Source of the DNA: Klebsiella pneumoniae
GTDB lineage: Bacteria; Pseudomonadota; Gammaproteobacteria; Eutrophobiales; Eutrophobiaceae
Assembly: GCA_945878555.1 (NCBI GenBank)
Contig: CAMDWI010000014.1
Span: 83,387-117,556, forward strand
Direction: 5' to 3'
DNA length: 34,170 bases
The notes beneath the pieces are model-generated. The model was given only the letters and a program-made list of their open reading frames with translations. It did not search any database and was not told where the DNA came from. Both the position numbers and the translations under genes were made by a program. Numbering within the stretch: the first letter of the stretch is position 1; each line of letters starts with the position of its first letter. Positions 17,306 through 26,643 of the stretch are shown here, piece after piece.

Positions 17306-17893
17306 ATGTCCGAATCTCCCAAAATCGTGCTCGCCTCCTCCTCACCTTACCGCAAGGCACTGCTGGATCGTCTGTGTATTCCTTTCATTACCACCAGCCC
17401 AGAGGTGGATGAAAGCCCGCGCACCGGCGAATCGCCGGAACAACTGGTCGTCCGCCTCGCCTGTCTGAAGGCCGATACGGTTGCCAAAGAACGGCCTGAG
17501 GCGCTGATTATCGGCTCGGATCAGGTGGCGGTGCTCGGCGATAGCGTCCTCGGCAAACCCGGTACACGGGCAAATGCACTAAAACAATTGCAATCGATGC
17601 GCGGCAACACGGTTTATTTCCTGACCGGACTGTGTCTGCTGAATGCTGCCACGCAGACGCGACAGACGGACCTCGTCCGTTACGAGGTCGAATTTCGTGA
17701 TTTTGACGATGCCGAGATTGAACGCTATCTGGATCGGGATCAGCCGTATAACTGCGCCGGCAGCTTCAAATCCGAACAACTGGGCGTTACCCTGATGCGT
17801 CGTATGCAGGGTGAGGACCCGACCTCCTTGATCGGTCTGCCGCTGATACGCCTGGCGGAAATGTTACGCCAGGAAGGCGTCCCGCTTCCTTGA
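17306..17893 (+). CDS. Maf-family nucleotide pyrophosphatase (YceF/m7GTP type)
   Basis: 195-aa house-cleaning enzyme that hydrolyses modified nucleoside triphosphates. It has LASSSPYRKALLDRL at the N-terminus, the catalytic Asp in IIGSDQV and the CAGSFKSEQLGVTL segment. The latter marks the E. coli YceF branch, reported to prefer 7-methyl-GTP. It sits next to yceD-rpmF as in many gammaproteobacteria and is divergent from them. No ribosome-binding site precedes the ATG. It is convergent with sppA with a 28-bp AT-rich gap and no terminator hairpin. Confidence 0.92.
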   Translation: MSESPKIVLASSSPYRKALLDRLCIPFITTSPEVDESPRTGESPEQLVVRLACLKADTVAKERPEALIIGSDQVAVLGDSVLGKPGTRANALKQLQSMRGNTVYFLTGLCLLNAATQTRQTDLVRYEVEFRDFDDAEIERYLDRDQPYNCAGSFKSEQLGVTLMRRMQGEDPTSLIGLPLIRLAEMLRQEGVPLP

Positions 17894-17921
17894 ATCTACG
17901 TTAACTCTATATCTTAACTAT

Positions 17922-18890
17922 CTATTTTATATTGATATTTAACTTTTCGAGTATCAACTGGCTGGCACTGGCCCCTAAGCCCCGGGCAAAGCGATCCAGA
18001 TAGTCCGGCTTGTAGCTGAAATTAACGATGTCCTCAACCCCAATCACCTCGCGTGCCACATAACTTGAGCTGCCGAGTGCATCGACCAGACCAAGTTCGA
18101 GCGCTTTCTCGCCGGTCCAGATCAGTCCACTGAAGATATTTACATCCTCTTTCAGCCGGTCTCCCCGTCCCTTTCTGACCACCGCCTTGAACTGCTCATA
18201 GATGTCATTCAGCATATTGTCGACATGGACCAGTTCGTCCTCTTTCAGCGGGGCAAACGGGTCCATAAACGCCTTGTTCTCGCCCGCATGCCGAACCCGG
18301 CGCTCTATACCGAGCTTCGATATCGTATCCACAAATCCAAAACCGGCCATGATCACACCGATCGAGCCGACCAGACTGGCCTTGTCTGCATAAATCTTCT
18401 CGGCCGCGCTGGCGATGTAGTAGCCCCCGGATGCACAGATATCGCTGATAACGGCATATACCGGGATGTCGGGGTACTCGGCGCGCAGGCGGAATATTTC
18501 GTCATTAATATAGCCGGACTGGACGGGGCTGCCTCCCGGACTGTTGATGCGCAGGATGACCCCGGCTGTATTGTGGTTCTTGAATGCGGCACGCAGGCCG
18601 GAAATGATATTGTCTGCACTGGCATCTGCCCCGGCACCAATCTCGCCGCTGACCTCGATCAGGGCGGTGTGTTTGTCGCCGCCTATCCCGGATTTGCCAA
18701 AATCTGTCTGTCCGGACAGGTAAATGGCAAAAAATCCGAATACATACAGTGCCATCAGAAACCGGAAAAAAATGCCCCAGCGGCGTGACCGTTTCTGTTC
18801 CTTCAGAAACTCCCGTGCAATCTCGGAAGAAAGCGACTGCTCAAATGAAGTGGCGGATGGTTTCGTGCTTGCATCATCATGGTCTGTCAT
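17922..18890 (-). CDS. sppA: Signal peptide peptidase SppA, short single-domain type
   Basis: 322-aa inner-membrane serine protease that degrades leftover signal peptides from the periplasmic side. One transmembrane helix spans about 38-58. The Ser/Lys dyad is S154 (DICASGGYY) and K206 (HAGENKAF), 52 residues apart as in B. subtilis SppA. ATG 18890 is chosen because it follows the HAD stop by 2 nt and starts the family-like acidic N-terminus; a longer in-frame start at 18926 would run into the HAD gene. Probably coexpressed with the HAD and rluC genes. Confidence 0.93.
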   Translation of the reverse strand: MTDHDDASTKPSATSFEQSLSSEIAREFLKEQKRSRRWGIFFRFLMALYVFGFFAIYLSGQTDFGKSGIGGDKHTALIEVSGEIGAGADASADNIISGLRAAFKNHNTAGVILRINSPGGSPVQSGYINDEIFRLRAEYPDIPVYAVISDICASGGYYIASAAEKIYADKASLVGSIGVIMAGFGFVDTISKLGIERRVRHAGENKAFMDPFAPLKEDELVHVDNMLNDIYEQFKAVVRKGRGDRLKEDVNIFSGLIWTGEKALELGLVDALGSSSYVAREVIGVEDIVNFSYKPDYLDRFARGLGASASQLILEKLNINIK

Positions 18891-18892
18891 GG

Positions 18893-19561
18893 TTACTCGT
18901 CCTCGTCTGTCTGGTTGTTCAGCCACACCGGCAGTTCGCCGATGTGGTCCAGTTTGGTCAATGGATTGTATTCAAGCAGTTTATGCAACGGCTGCGCCCC
19001 ATAACTGACGGCTATCGAACCAATGCTGGCATTTATCGCCATCTGCAAATCATGGTGACTGTCACCTATCATCAGCGACCGCCGGGGTTCCACATCCAGA
19101 ACCTGCATGATTTCCAGTAACATTTGTGGATGTGGTTTGGAAATAGTTTCATCCGCACAGCGACTGATATGGAAATACTCCTTTATACCGGTCTCGGTGA
19201 AGACCCGCTCCAGCCCGCGTCGGCTCTTGCCGGTCGCCACCGCCAGCAGATAACCGGACTCCCGCAACTGTTCCAGTGTTTCGCGGACACCCGGGAACAA
19301 CACGGTATTACCCTGGGTGGCGAGCAGGTAATTCTGGCCATAATGCGTGACCATTTCCCTGCATAAATTCTCTTCAACATCAGGATAAAGCGCGCGGGCG
19401 GCCTCATACATGCCAAGTCCGATGATCGCCCGGATCTGCTCCGGCGTTCTGAGAGGCAACTGCACCGCATCAATGGCGGCCTCCATGGCGGTCACGATAT
19501 GGTGTACCGAATCAGCGACCGTGCCATCCCAGTCGAATATCAGCAGATTATATCGGCCCAT
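18893..19561 (-). CDS. HAD-superfamily hydrolase (phosphoglycolate phosphatase-like)
   Basis: 222-aa subfamily IA HAD phosphatase. Motif I is FDWDGTVADS (D10 and D12), motif II is ATGKSRRGL, motif III Lys lies in ISKPHPQM, and motif IV is MIGDSHHDLQMA. The helical cap follows motif I. It resembles Gph, and the physiological substrate is not known for this copy found between rluC and sppA in many relatives. The start overlaps the rluC stop by one base. Confidence 0.9.
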   Translation of the reverse strand: MGRYNLLIFDWDGTVADSVHHIVTAMEAAIDAVQLPLRTPEQIRAIIGLGMYEAARALYPDVEENLCREMVTHYGQNYLLATQGNTVLFPGVRETLEQLRESGYLLAVATGKSRRGLERVFTETGIKEYFHISRCADETISKPHPQMLLEIMQVLDVEPRRSLMIGDSHHDLQMAINASIGSIAVSYGAQPLHKLLEYNPLTKLDHIGELPVWLNNQTDEDE

Positions 19562-20547
19562 CAGTTTGTTGTACGTTCGTAAATGCGGACAAATTCCTCA
19601 AGTTCCGCGGGCAAAGGTGCCTTGATTTGCAGCGGTTTATTGCCTTCGATCGCCGGTATGCGGACCGAGGCGGCGTGCAGGAACAGGTGTTTCAGGCCAG
19701 CACGGCTGATCTTGCGGTTGAATTCACGGTCGCCGTATTTGTCGTCAGCAGCGACCGGATGGCCGATCGAGGCGGAATGGACCCGGATCTGGTGGGTACG
19801 GCCGGTACGGATCAGCACATCGACCAGCGTGGTGTCCTTTATTATGCGTACCGGGCGAAACTCGGTCGAAGCGGCCTTGCCTTCCGGATTGATGCCGGTC
19901 AGCCGTTCACCTGACTTGCGGATACTGCGTTCCAGCGGTTGGTCCACATCGACCACCGCCTGAATCAGCTTGCCCTTTAATAGCGCGATATACCGCTTGC
20001 TGATTGTCCCGGTCTTGAAACACTGCTGCAGGGCGGTCAGATAGCGCAGGTTCTTGCTGATCAACAACACACCGGAGGTCTCCCGGTCCAGACGGTGGAC
20101 CAGTTGCAGGCTAGCGGCCTGATCCGGGCGCAGGATCCGGAGTAATTCGATGACACCAAAGCTGCGACCACTGCCGCCATGCACGACCAGACCGGACGGC
20201 TTGTTTAATACCAGCAAATTGGCGTCTTCATGGATGACCGCATGGCGGATCATGTCGAGCAGATAGTCACGAGGGGTTAATACCGGGCTGGCCTGCTCAT
20301 CAATGGCGACCGGCGGGATCCGCACCTCCTCGCCCTGCTGCAGGCGGTAGCCCTGTTTGATACGTTTGCCGTCGACCCTGACCTCGCCACGCCGGAGCAT
20401 CTGGTAGATCCGCGACTTCGGGATGTCCCCGAGCTCACTGGTCAGAAAGTTGTCGATACGACGGCCGGACTGCTCCGCACTGACTTTAAGGTGACGTACC
20501 GGGTGGCGTTTGACCTGGTTTACAGGTGGGTCTGATCGAGTTTCCAT
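19561..20547 (-). CDS. rluC: 23S rRNA pseudouridine synthase C
   Basis: 328-aa enzyme that converts U955, U2504 and U2580 (E. coli numbering) of 23S rRNA to pseudouridine. Residues about 25-85 form an S4 RNA-binding domain. The catalytic Asp is D154 in HRLDRETSGVLL, and RTGRTHQIRVH lies further on. It is divergent from rne, the usual arrangement. The ATG has no ribosome-binding site and sits 6 nt after an extended -10 box. Confidence 0.93.
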   Translation of the reverse strand: METRSDPPVNQVKRHPVRHLKVSAEQSGRRIDNFLTSELGDIPKSRIYQMLRRGEVRVDGKRIKQGYRLQQGEEVRIPPVAIDEQASPVLTPRDYLLDMIRHAVIHEDANLLVLNKPSGLVVHGGSGRSFGVIELLRILRPDQAASLQLVHRLDRETSGVLLISKNLRYLTALQQCFKTGTISKRYIALLKGKLIQAVVDVDQPLERSIRKSGERLTGINPEGKAASTEFRPVRIIKDTTLVDVLIRTGRTHQIRVHSASIGHPVAADDKYGDREFNRKISRAGLKHLFLHAASVRIPAIEGNKPLQIKAPLPAELEEFVRIYERTTN

Positions 20548-20553
20548 TGATGC

Positions 20554-20562
20554 AGTATAACA
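20554..20562 (-). promoter_or_regulatory. Extended -10 box before rluC
   Basis: On the minus strand it reads TG-T-TATACT, an extended -10 element that can work without a -35. It ends 6 nt before the rluC ATG, so transcription would start at the initiator codon. Confidence 0.45.
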
Positions 20563-20599
20563 ACATTGATATATTACCGTCTCCGGAACAAGTAGGATC

Positions 20600-20629
20600 T
20601 TGGATCGGATTGTTCGGTAACTGTATAAA
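20600..20629 (+). promoter_or_regulatory. Candidate rne promoter
   Basis: TATAAA at 20624-20629 with a weak TTGGAT at 20600-20605 (18-bp spacer). Transcription would start near 20636, about 285 nt before the rne ATG. Confidence 0.45.
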
Positions 20630-20635
20630 ATGTGC

Positions 20636-20920
20636 TCTTCTGCTGGTCTGAAGCAGGCAAACTAATACGGATCGGGGGAAACAACAAGTTTACTTACCCG
20701 CCTTTTCGTCCCTTCGCCCAGAGAGCATCCCGAACTTGGCTGTTATAAAACAAAATTATGGATTCCGTCCAGGTGGTACAGGTATCGGAGTCCGGGCACC
20801 GGGTTAACCGGTAACAGAATTACATGCGTTGCTACGGCAAGGCCACAAGTCAATTGCTGTCATGACCTGACCGGCTTCTGTTGGAACAGTGGCTATACGC
20901 ATATAAAAAGGACATAAATA
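20636..20920 (+). promoter_or_regulatory. Long 5' leader of rne
   Basis: About 285 nt without a gene. It contains a GC-rich inverted element, ACCGG-GTTAA-CCGGT (about 20798-20812), and ends in a good ribosome-binding site, AAAAGGA, 8 nt before the ATG. In E. coli the rne leader is also long (about 360 nt) and its stem-loops let RNase E control its own mRNA. Similar autoregulation is inferred here from length and position only. I could not match the E. coli hairpin sequence. Confidence 0.5.
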
Positions 20921-23485
20921 ATGAAGAGAATGTTAATTAACGCAACTCAACCGGAAGAGTTGCGGGTTGCCCTCGTTGATGGGCAGCGGTTGTACGATCT
21001 GGATATCGAATCAACCAAACGCGAACAAAAGAAGTCAAATATCTACAAGTGCCGGGTCGTCCGGGTCGAGCAAAGTCTGGAAGCGGCCTTTGTTGATTAC
21101 GGGTCTGAACGCCACGGTTTTCTCCCCTTCAAGGAAATTGCATTCCCAATCGTTGAAGATGGTGCCGAAGAGAGCAAGGGCCGTATCAACATCAAGGACA
21201 GGCTGAAGGTCGGCCAGGAGTTCATCGTCCAGGTCGAAAAGGAAGAACGCGGTAACAAGGGCGCTGCCCTGACCACGTTTGTCAGTCTGGCCGGTCGCTA
21301 CCTCGTGCTGATGCCGAACAATCCGCGTGCCGGTGGGGTATCCCGCCAGATTGAGGGCAATGACCGGGCCGAGGCCCGCGAGGCGATGAGTTCGCTTGAG
21401 GTACCTGAAGGTATGGGCTTTATCCTGCGCACCGCCGGTGTCGGCAAGAGCACGGAAGAGCTGCAATGGGACCTGAATTACCTGCTCAGCCTGTGGGAAG
21501 CCATTGATAAATCCTCCAAAGACCGCCCTGCACCGTTCCTGATTTACCAGGAAAGTGATGTGGTCATCCGCGCCATCCGCGATTATCTGCGTAAAGACAT
21601 CGCCGAGATTTGGGTTGACGACAAGGACGTGCATGCACGTGCGGTCGAATTCATGACCCAGGTGATGCCGCAAAACCTGTTCAAGCTGAAGCTGTACAAG
21701 GAAGTTGATCCGCTGTTCAACCGTTACCAGATCGAAGGCCAGATCGAGAGTGCGTATTCCCGCGAGGTAAAACTGCCCTCCGGTGGTTCGCTCAGCATCG
21801 ACCACACCGAGGCACTGATCTCGATTGATATCAACTCTGCGCGATCCACCGCCGGTGTCGATATCGAGGAAACGGCCGCCAATACGAATCTCGAAGCCGC
21901 CGATGAAATCGCCAGACAATTAAGACTGCGCGATCTGGGTGGTCTGATCGTGATCGACTTTATCGACATGATGAGTAACCGTAACCAGCGTGATGTGGAA
22001 GAGCGCCTGAAAGAGGCCCTGAAGATCGACCGCGCCAGGGTGCAGGTCGGACGTATCTCCCGCTTCGGCTTGCTGGAAATGTCCAGACAGCGCCTGCGCC
22101 CCTCGCTTGGTGAATCAACCCACCTGACCTGCCCGCGCTGCAGCGGCAGTGGCACGATACGTAATGTGGAATCGCTTGCCCTTTCCATCCTGCGTATTAT
22201 CGAGGAAGAGGCCATCAAGGATATGACCGGCAAGGTTGTTGCACGTCTGCCGGTACAAACCGCTACCTTCCTGCTGAATGAAAAGCGCAAAACGATTATG
22301 GACATCGAACAACGTCTGGATGTGCAGGTCATTATCGTGCCTAACCCGGACATGGAAACGCCGCACTTTGATGTACAGCGCGTCCGCTTGTCAGATGCCG
22401 AGTTTAATGCGAACAAGAAGCCCAGCTACGAGTTGAATGAAGAGAAATCCCCGGACAGCATCACCGCCTTTGCCCAGAGCCCTGCCCCGCCACGCGAGGC
22501 ACCGGCCGTACAGCATGTGGCACATGACCGTCCTGCCCCACCGGTGGCGGTGGCAGAAAAACCGTCAGAGTCCATCCCGGTTGTCGGCTTCCTCAGCCGT
22601 ATCTTCGGCAAGTTGTTGAAACCCGCCGAAGAAACCCCGGTTGCTGCAAAACCGGCCACACCCGAGGCCAGACCGTCACAGAACAGGTCCGGCCAGTCGC
22701 AGGGTCAGGGTAATAATCGTCGGCGCAAGCCCGGTAGCGGTGATCGCAATCAGCAACGACCGCCACGTAATAATGAAGGCACTGCCGGTGGCCGTCCGCA
22801 ACAGCAAAAAGGACAACAGCAAAAACGCGGTCCACAGGACGGCATTAAACAGGATGGAAACCGGCCTGAAGGCAATCGGGCGGAAGCTAACCGTCCCGAA
22901 GGTGCCAAACCCGAAGGTGCCAAACCCGAGGGTAACAAACCGGAAGGTAATCGTCCGGAAGGCGGGAATCGTAATCGCCGCAACAACCAGCAACAGGGTG
23001 GTCCCCGACAACAGGGTGGTCAGCGTAATCGCCGACCGGACCAGGAGCGAGGTCCTCGACCTGATCGCGGTGATAGTGCACAGGCAAACACGGCGGCCAC
23101 AATCGCAACAGATCAGGCAACCGCTCCCAGGGAAGATCATCAGCCGGTACAAAACAGCTCACCTGCCCAGGAATCGGCACCGATCAGCCATCACGTTGAG
23201 ACGAGCACACCCGTGCAGCAGGCAGTAGAACGTCCGCAGTACAGTGAACCGGTAGCTGTCGCAGTTCCACAGGCACCTGCCCACGTCGAGACCGTGCAGG
23301 CCGCACCCGTGGTTGAGGAAGTACGGCGTCCGGTACAGGAACGCCCGGTTGAACCCGTCGCGCCGCGTCCTGCCCCGACCGAGGTGGTAGAACATGCCCG
23401 ACCGGTGTTTGAGCAGCGGGACCGTAGCGAGGATGCCCCGGTCCGTCACGAGCCAGTCGGCGACAACGACAAGACCGCCCCGTAA
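20921..23485 (+). CDS. rne: Ribonuclease E
   Basis: 854-aa endoribonuclease that starts mRNA decay and processes rRNA and tRNA. The catalytic half keeps E. coli numbering exactly: S1 domain at about 39-119, D303 (SIDINSA) and D346 (IDFIDM) for metal, C404 and C407 (CPRC) for the zinc link. After about 520 the protein is disordered. [14 protein letters not shown] at about 554-568 is a likely amphipathic membrane-targeting helix. Residues 647-681 are seven 5-residue repeats, then an Arg/Asn/Gln-rich stretch (about 683-717) and a Pro/Val/Glu-rich tail. The protein is about 200 aa shorter than E. coli RNase E, and I recognise no helicase or enolase docking site. Confidence 0.96.
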   Translation: MKRMLINATQPEELRVALVDGQRLYDLDIESTKREQKKSNIYKCRVVRVEQSLEAAFVDYGSERHGFLPFKEIAFPIVEDGAEESKGRINIKDRLKVGQEFIVQVEKEERGNKGAALTTFVSLAGRYLVLMPNNPRAGGVSRQIEGNDRAEAREAMSSLEVPEGMGFILRTAGVGKSTEELQWDLNYLLSLWEAIDKSSKDRPAPFLIYQESDVVIRAIRDYLRKDIAEIWVDDKDVHARAVEFMTQVMPQNLFKLKLYKEVDPLFNRYQIEGQIESAYSREVKLPSGGSLSIDHTEALISIDINSARSTAGVDIEETAANTNLEAADEIARQLRLRDLGGLIVIDFIDMMSNRNQRDVEERLKEALKIDRARVQVGRISRFGLLEMSRQRLRPSLGESTHLTCPRCSGSGTIRNVESLALSILRIIEEEAIKDMTGKVVARLPVQTATFLLNEKRKTIMDIEQRLDVQVIIVPNPDMETPHFDVQRVRLSDAEFNANKKPSYELNEEKSPDSITAFAQSPAPPREAPAVQHVAHDRPAPPVAVAEKPSESIPVVGFLSRIFGKLLKPAEETPVAAKPATPEARPSQNRSGQSQGQGNNRRRKPGSGDRNQQRPPRNNEGTAGGRPQQQKGQQQKRGPQDGIKQDGNRPEGNRAEANRPEGAKPEGAKPEGNKPEGNRPEGGNRNRRNNQQQGGPRQQGGQRNRRPDQERGPRPDRGDSAQANTAATIATDQATAPREDHQPVQNSSPAQESAPISHHVETSTPVQQAVERPQYSEPVAVAVPQAPAHVETVQAAPVVEEVRRPVQERPVEPVAPRPAPTEVVEHARPVFEQRDRSEDAPVRHEPVGDNDKTAP
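22859..22963 (+). repeat. rne: Seven tandem 15-bp units inside rne
   Basis: Seven in-frame 15-bp units encode [N/A]-[R/K]-P-E-G (one unit reads NRAEA), residues 647-681. Several units are nearly identical at DNA level (GCCAAACCCGAAGGT is repeated), so the copy number may vary between strains by slippage. Confidence 0.9.
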
Positions 23486-23491
23486 TCCAAT

Positions 23492-23525
23492 CCGGGGATA
23501 GTCCGCTTCAGCGGATTATCCCCGG
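23492..23525. terminator. Hairpin between rne and prfC (bidirectional)
   Basis: A 15-bp stem, with one G-U pair in the plus-strand RNA, has arms starting CCGGGGATA and ending TATCCCCGG and a 4-nt TTCA loop. It begins 7 bp after the rne stop and ends 11 bp before the prfC stop. Neither strand has a T-run after it, so it may be a 3' stabiliser or a factor-dependent termination site. Confidence 0.6.
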
Positions 23526-23536
23526 CACGTCATCTG

Positions 23537-25105
23537 CTAATGTTCCCGGGTACCCAGGAATTGAATCTTCGGCCAGCGTTCCATGGTCAGATTCAGATTG
23601 ACCATTGAGGGTGCAAGATAGGTCAGGTAGCCCGCACCGTCCTCCGCCAGGTTTTCCGAGCATTTGCTGCGAAACTCGCGCAGGTGTACAGCATCATCAC
23701 ATTTGATCCAGCGCGCACTGACCACGCGGACATTTTCATAGCTGCAATCCACGCTGTATTCTTCCTTCAGTCGCCAGGCGACCACATCAAACTGTAGCAC
23801 ACCTACAGCACCCACGATCAGGTCGTTCGAGTCGAGTGGACGGAATACCTGGGTGGCACCCTCCTCACCCAGCTCGTTCAGTCCTTTCTGCAAGGACTTC
23901 GATTTCAGCGGGTCACGCAACTGCACCCGCCTGAACAACTCGGGGGCAAAATACGGTATGCCGGTGAATGTCAGCTTCTCGCCCTGGGTGAATGAATCAC
24001 CGACCTGAATGGTGCCATGATTGTGCAGACCGATGATGTCTCCTGGCAGGGCCATATCGGTATGTTCACGACTGCCTGCCATAAACGTCAGCGCGTTACT
24101 GACGGTCATATCGCGTTTCAACCGGACATGGTGCATCTTCATCCCGCTACGGTACGCACCGGAACAGATACGCAGGAATGCCACCCTGTCACGGTGTGCC
24201 GGATCCATATTCGCCTGGATCTTGAATACAAAGCCGCTGAAGTTATCTTCATCTGCCTTTATGGTCCGCTCGACTGCCTTTCTCGGCAACGGTGCCGGTG
24301 AATAGCGAACCAGATAATCCAGAAACTCCTCCACACCGAAATTATTCAACGCGCTACCGAAAAACACGGGTGTCTGGGTGCCAGCCAGAAATTTCTCCGG
24401 GCTGAACTCGGGACATGCACCCTTGATTAATTCGATCTCCTGACGTAACTCTTCAATATACTGTTCATAACCACTCAAGGCCTCATTATCGAGGCCCTTG
24501 ACCAGTTTAAGATGAATATCCGGATTCTTCTTTGAATACAGACGCACTGTATCATCCACCAGATGATAAACACCCTGCAAGCGACTGCCCATACCTACCG
24601 GCCAGGTCACCGGGGCACAACTGATCTTCAGTTCGCGTTCAATCTCATCCAGCAGATCCACCGGCGATTTACCCTCACGGTCAAGCTTGTTGATAAACGT
24701 CAGGATCGGGGTATCACGGAGTCGACACACATCCATCAGCTTGATGGTACGTTCCTCGACACCCTTCGCCACGTCGATCACCATCAGCGCCGAGTCGACC
24801 GCTGTCAGCGTGCGATAGGTATCTTCGGAGAAGTCGGCGTGACCGGGTGTATCCAGCAGGTTGATTACCTTGTCGTGATAAATAAACTGCATGACGGAAC
24901 TGGTAATTGAGATCCCACGCTGTTTTTCGATCTCCATCCAGTCAGAGGTGGCATATCGACTGGCCTTGCGTGATTTCACGGTACCGGCCAGCTGGATGGC
25001 GCCGCCGTGTACCAGCATCTGTTCAGTCACGGTCGTTTTACCCGCATCCGGATGCGAGATGATCGCGAAGGTGCGACGGCTGGAATAGTCTTCCCTGTAT
25101 GTCAT
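23537..25105 (-). CDS. prfC: Peptide chain release factor 3
   Basis: 522-aa translational GTPase that removes RF1/RF2 from the ribosome after peptide release. G1 is SHPDAGKTT (17-25), G3 [14 protein letters not shown]4 NKLDRE. The GTVKSRK segment in switch I and the length are typical of RF3. Convergent with rne and 49 bp downstream of pdxJ. In many relatives pdxJ is followed by acpS, and here prfC takes that place. Confidence 0.96.
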   Translation of the reverse strand: MTYREDYSSRRTFAIISHPDAGKTTVTEQMLVHGGAIQLAGTVKSRKASRYATSDWMEIEKQRGISITSSVMQFIYHDKVINLLDTPGHADFSEDTYRTLTAVDSALMVIDVAKGVEERTIKLMDVCRLRDTPILTFINKLDREGKSPVDLLDEIERELKISCAPVTWPVGMGSRLQGVYHLVDDTVRLYSKKNPDIHLKLVKGLDNEALSGYEQYIEELRQEIELIKGACPEFSPEKFLAGTQTPVFFGSALNNFGVEEFLDYLVRYSPAPLPRKAVERTIKADEDNFSGFVFKIQANMDPAHRDRVAFLRICSGAYRSGMKMHHVRLKRDMTVSNALTFMAGSREHTDMALPGDIIGLHNHGTIQVGDSFTQGEKLTFTGIPYFAPELFRRVQLRDPLKSKSLQKGLNELGEEGATQVFRPLDSNDLIVGAVGVLQFDVVAWRLKEEYSVDCSYENVRVVSARWIKCDDAVHLREFRSKCSENLAEDGAGYLTYLAPSMVNLNLTMERWPKIQFLGTREH

Positions 25106-25154
25106 TTAAATCTGCCTGCCAGAAATAGTTTCGAATAGTGGATACGCTGGCACG

Positions 25155-25886
25155 TTATTGCCTGGCGCGGGTGATTATGCGCTTCATCTCCTGCACGGCA
25201 CTGGTCAGCCCGGTCAGCACCGCCTGCGCGACTATCGCATGGCCTATATTCAGTTCATGAATGTCCGGCAAGGCGGCAACCGCGTGTACATTGTCATAGT
25301 TCAAGCCATGCCCTGCATTGACCTGCAAACCCGCCGACACACCGAGCGTAACGGCACGACTGATCCGGAGTAGCTGATTGCCCTGCTCTGCGCCGCTTGC
25401 GGCGTCGGCGTAATTGCCGGTATGGAGTTCAACGACGCGGGCGCCGGCCGCCACGGCCGCTTCTATCTGGCGGGCCTCCGGATCTATAAACAACGAGGCA
25501 AGTATACCGGCCTGTTCTGCCCGACGGCATGCCTGGGTCACCTTTTCCAGATTACCGGCTACATCCAGACCACCCTCGGTGGTCAGTTCCTCACGGCGTT
25601 CCGGGACGAAACAGCAATACTGAGGACGGATATGTTCGGCAAACAGCAACATCGGATCGGTTACCGCCATTTCCAGATTCATTGGCACACTGATCTGCTC
25701 ACGCAGGCGGATCACGTCCTCATCCTGGATATGACGCCGGTCTTCACGCAGATGCACGGTAATCGAATCCGCACCGGCGATTATGGCGAGCCCGGCCGCC
25801 TGCAGCAGGTCCGGATACGGCGTGAACCGAAGCTGTCGAAGTGTGGCGATATGGTCTATGTTTACACCGAGTAATACCGGATTCAT
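25155..25886 (-). CDS. pdxJ: Pyridoxine 5'-phosphate synthase
   Basis: 243-aa TIM-barrel enzyme that joins 3-amino-2-oxopropyl phosphate and deoxyxylulose 5-phosphate to give pyridoxine 5'-phosphate (DXP-dependent vitamin B6 route). Conserved segments are [55 protein letters not shown] and [12 protein letters not shown], so all known active-site loops are present. It follows recO by 18 bp in the rnc-era-recO-pdxJ operon. The PLP enzymes in this window (TrpB, class V aminotransferase) need its product. Confidence 0.96.
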   Translation of the reverse strand: MNPVLLGVNIDHIATLRQLRFTPYPDLLQAAGLAIIAGADSITVHLREDRRHIQDEDVIRLREQISVPMNLEMAVTDPMLLFAEHIRPQYCCFVPERREELTTEGGLDVAGNLEKVTQACRRAEQAGILASLFIDPEARQIEAAVAAGARVVELHTGNYADAASGAEQGNQLLRISRAVTLGVSAGLQVNAGHGLNYDNVHAVAALPDIHELNIGHAIVAQAVLTGLTSAVQEMKRIITRARQ

Positions 25887-25904
25887 GTCTTTAAGTATTC
25901 CGTG

Positions 25905-26627
25905 TTATTCATTGTTTGTGCTGTTCTGCAGATAGGACCTGTATAACTCGCGGCTCGCCAGCGGGCGGTCACCGGTATAGGCGTCCAGTATGGCCCGGAA
26001 CAACTGCTTGGCCTCGCGTGCAATCTGCTCGTCCCAGTCCTGCTCACTGTCCAGTCCGAGCAAGGTGCGTCCGGTGATCCGGATATGGGCATCCTGCGGT
26101 TTGTCCAGCTGCGGCCCGGAATCGATCAGGTAATAATAGGCCGCGTCCGGTTCAACCGCCTGGCCGCTGGTAATGTCGTGATCAAGTATGAGACCGTAAC
26201 CCAGTGTCTTTAGCAGGTGTTTCTCGAAAATCCGCAACACCCGATCTTCTGCTGCATTGCCCTGTAATTGTATCAGGGCATCTTCATACTTGTGAAACAA
26301 TTCAGGATGGGACTCGTGTTTGTGCAGCATGCGAATGAGCAATTCATTCATGTAGAAACAGCAAAACAGTCTGGGTCCGACCAGCATACCCGCAAGACCG
26401 GCCGACTCGACCGTCACCAGCGTACCCATCTCCGATCGCATCGTCCAGGCGAGATTCAGTTTGCGTCCCGGCTGTAACAGGATGGACTGGCTGTTCCTGC
26501 CACGTTTGGCGCCGCGCGCGACCACACTGACGCGGCCATGGGCGGAGGAAAACACATCGAGAATGACACTGGTTTCACGAAACGCCCGCTGATGCAGGAT
26601 GAAACAGGGATGTAAATCGACCTTCAT
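25905..26627 (-). CDS. recO: DNA repair protein RecO
   Basis: 240-aa recombination mediator that, with RecR, loads RecA on SSB-coated DNA and anneals strands. The N-terminal OB-fold region is recognisable (FILHQRAFRETSVILDVFSS then VSVVARGAKR), followed by the helical domain with no cysteine zinc cluster. Located between era (16-bp gap) and pdxJ in the conserved operon. Confidence 0.92.
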   Translation of the reverse strand: MKVDLHPCFILHQRAFRETSVILDVFSSAHGRVSVVARGAKRGRNSQSILLQPGRKLNLAWTMRSEMGTLVTVESAGLAGMLVGPRLFCCFYMNELLIRMLHKHESHPELFHKYEDALIQLQGNAAEDRVLRIFEKHLLKTLGYGLILDHDITSGQAVEPDAAYYYLIDSGPQLDKPQDAHIRITGRTLLGLDSEQDWDEQIAREAKQLFRAILDAYTGDRPLASRELYRSYLQNSTNNE

Positions 26628-26643
26628 CCGGGGCTAGACCCTG

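Noticed and set aside
21035..21919. Minus-strand 294-aa open frame opposite rne
   Set aside because: Lies wholly within the catalytic region of rne, whose residues match E. coli exactly; no independent support.
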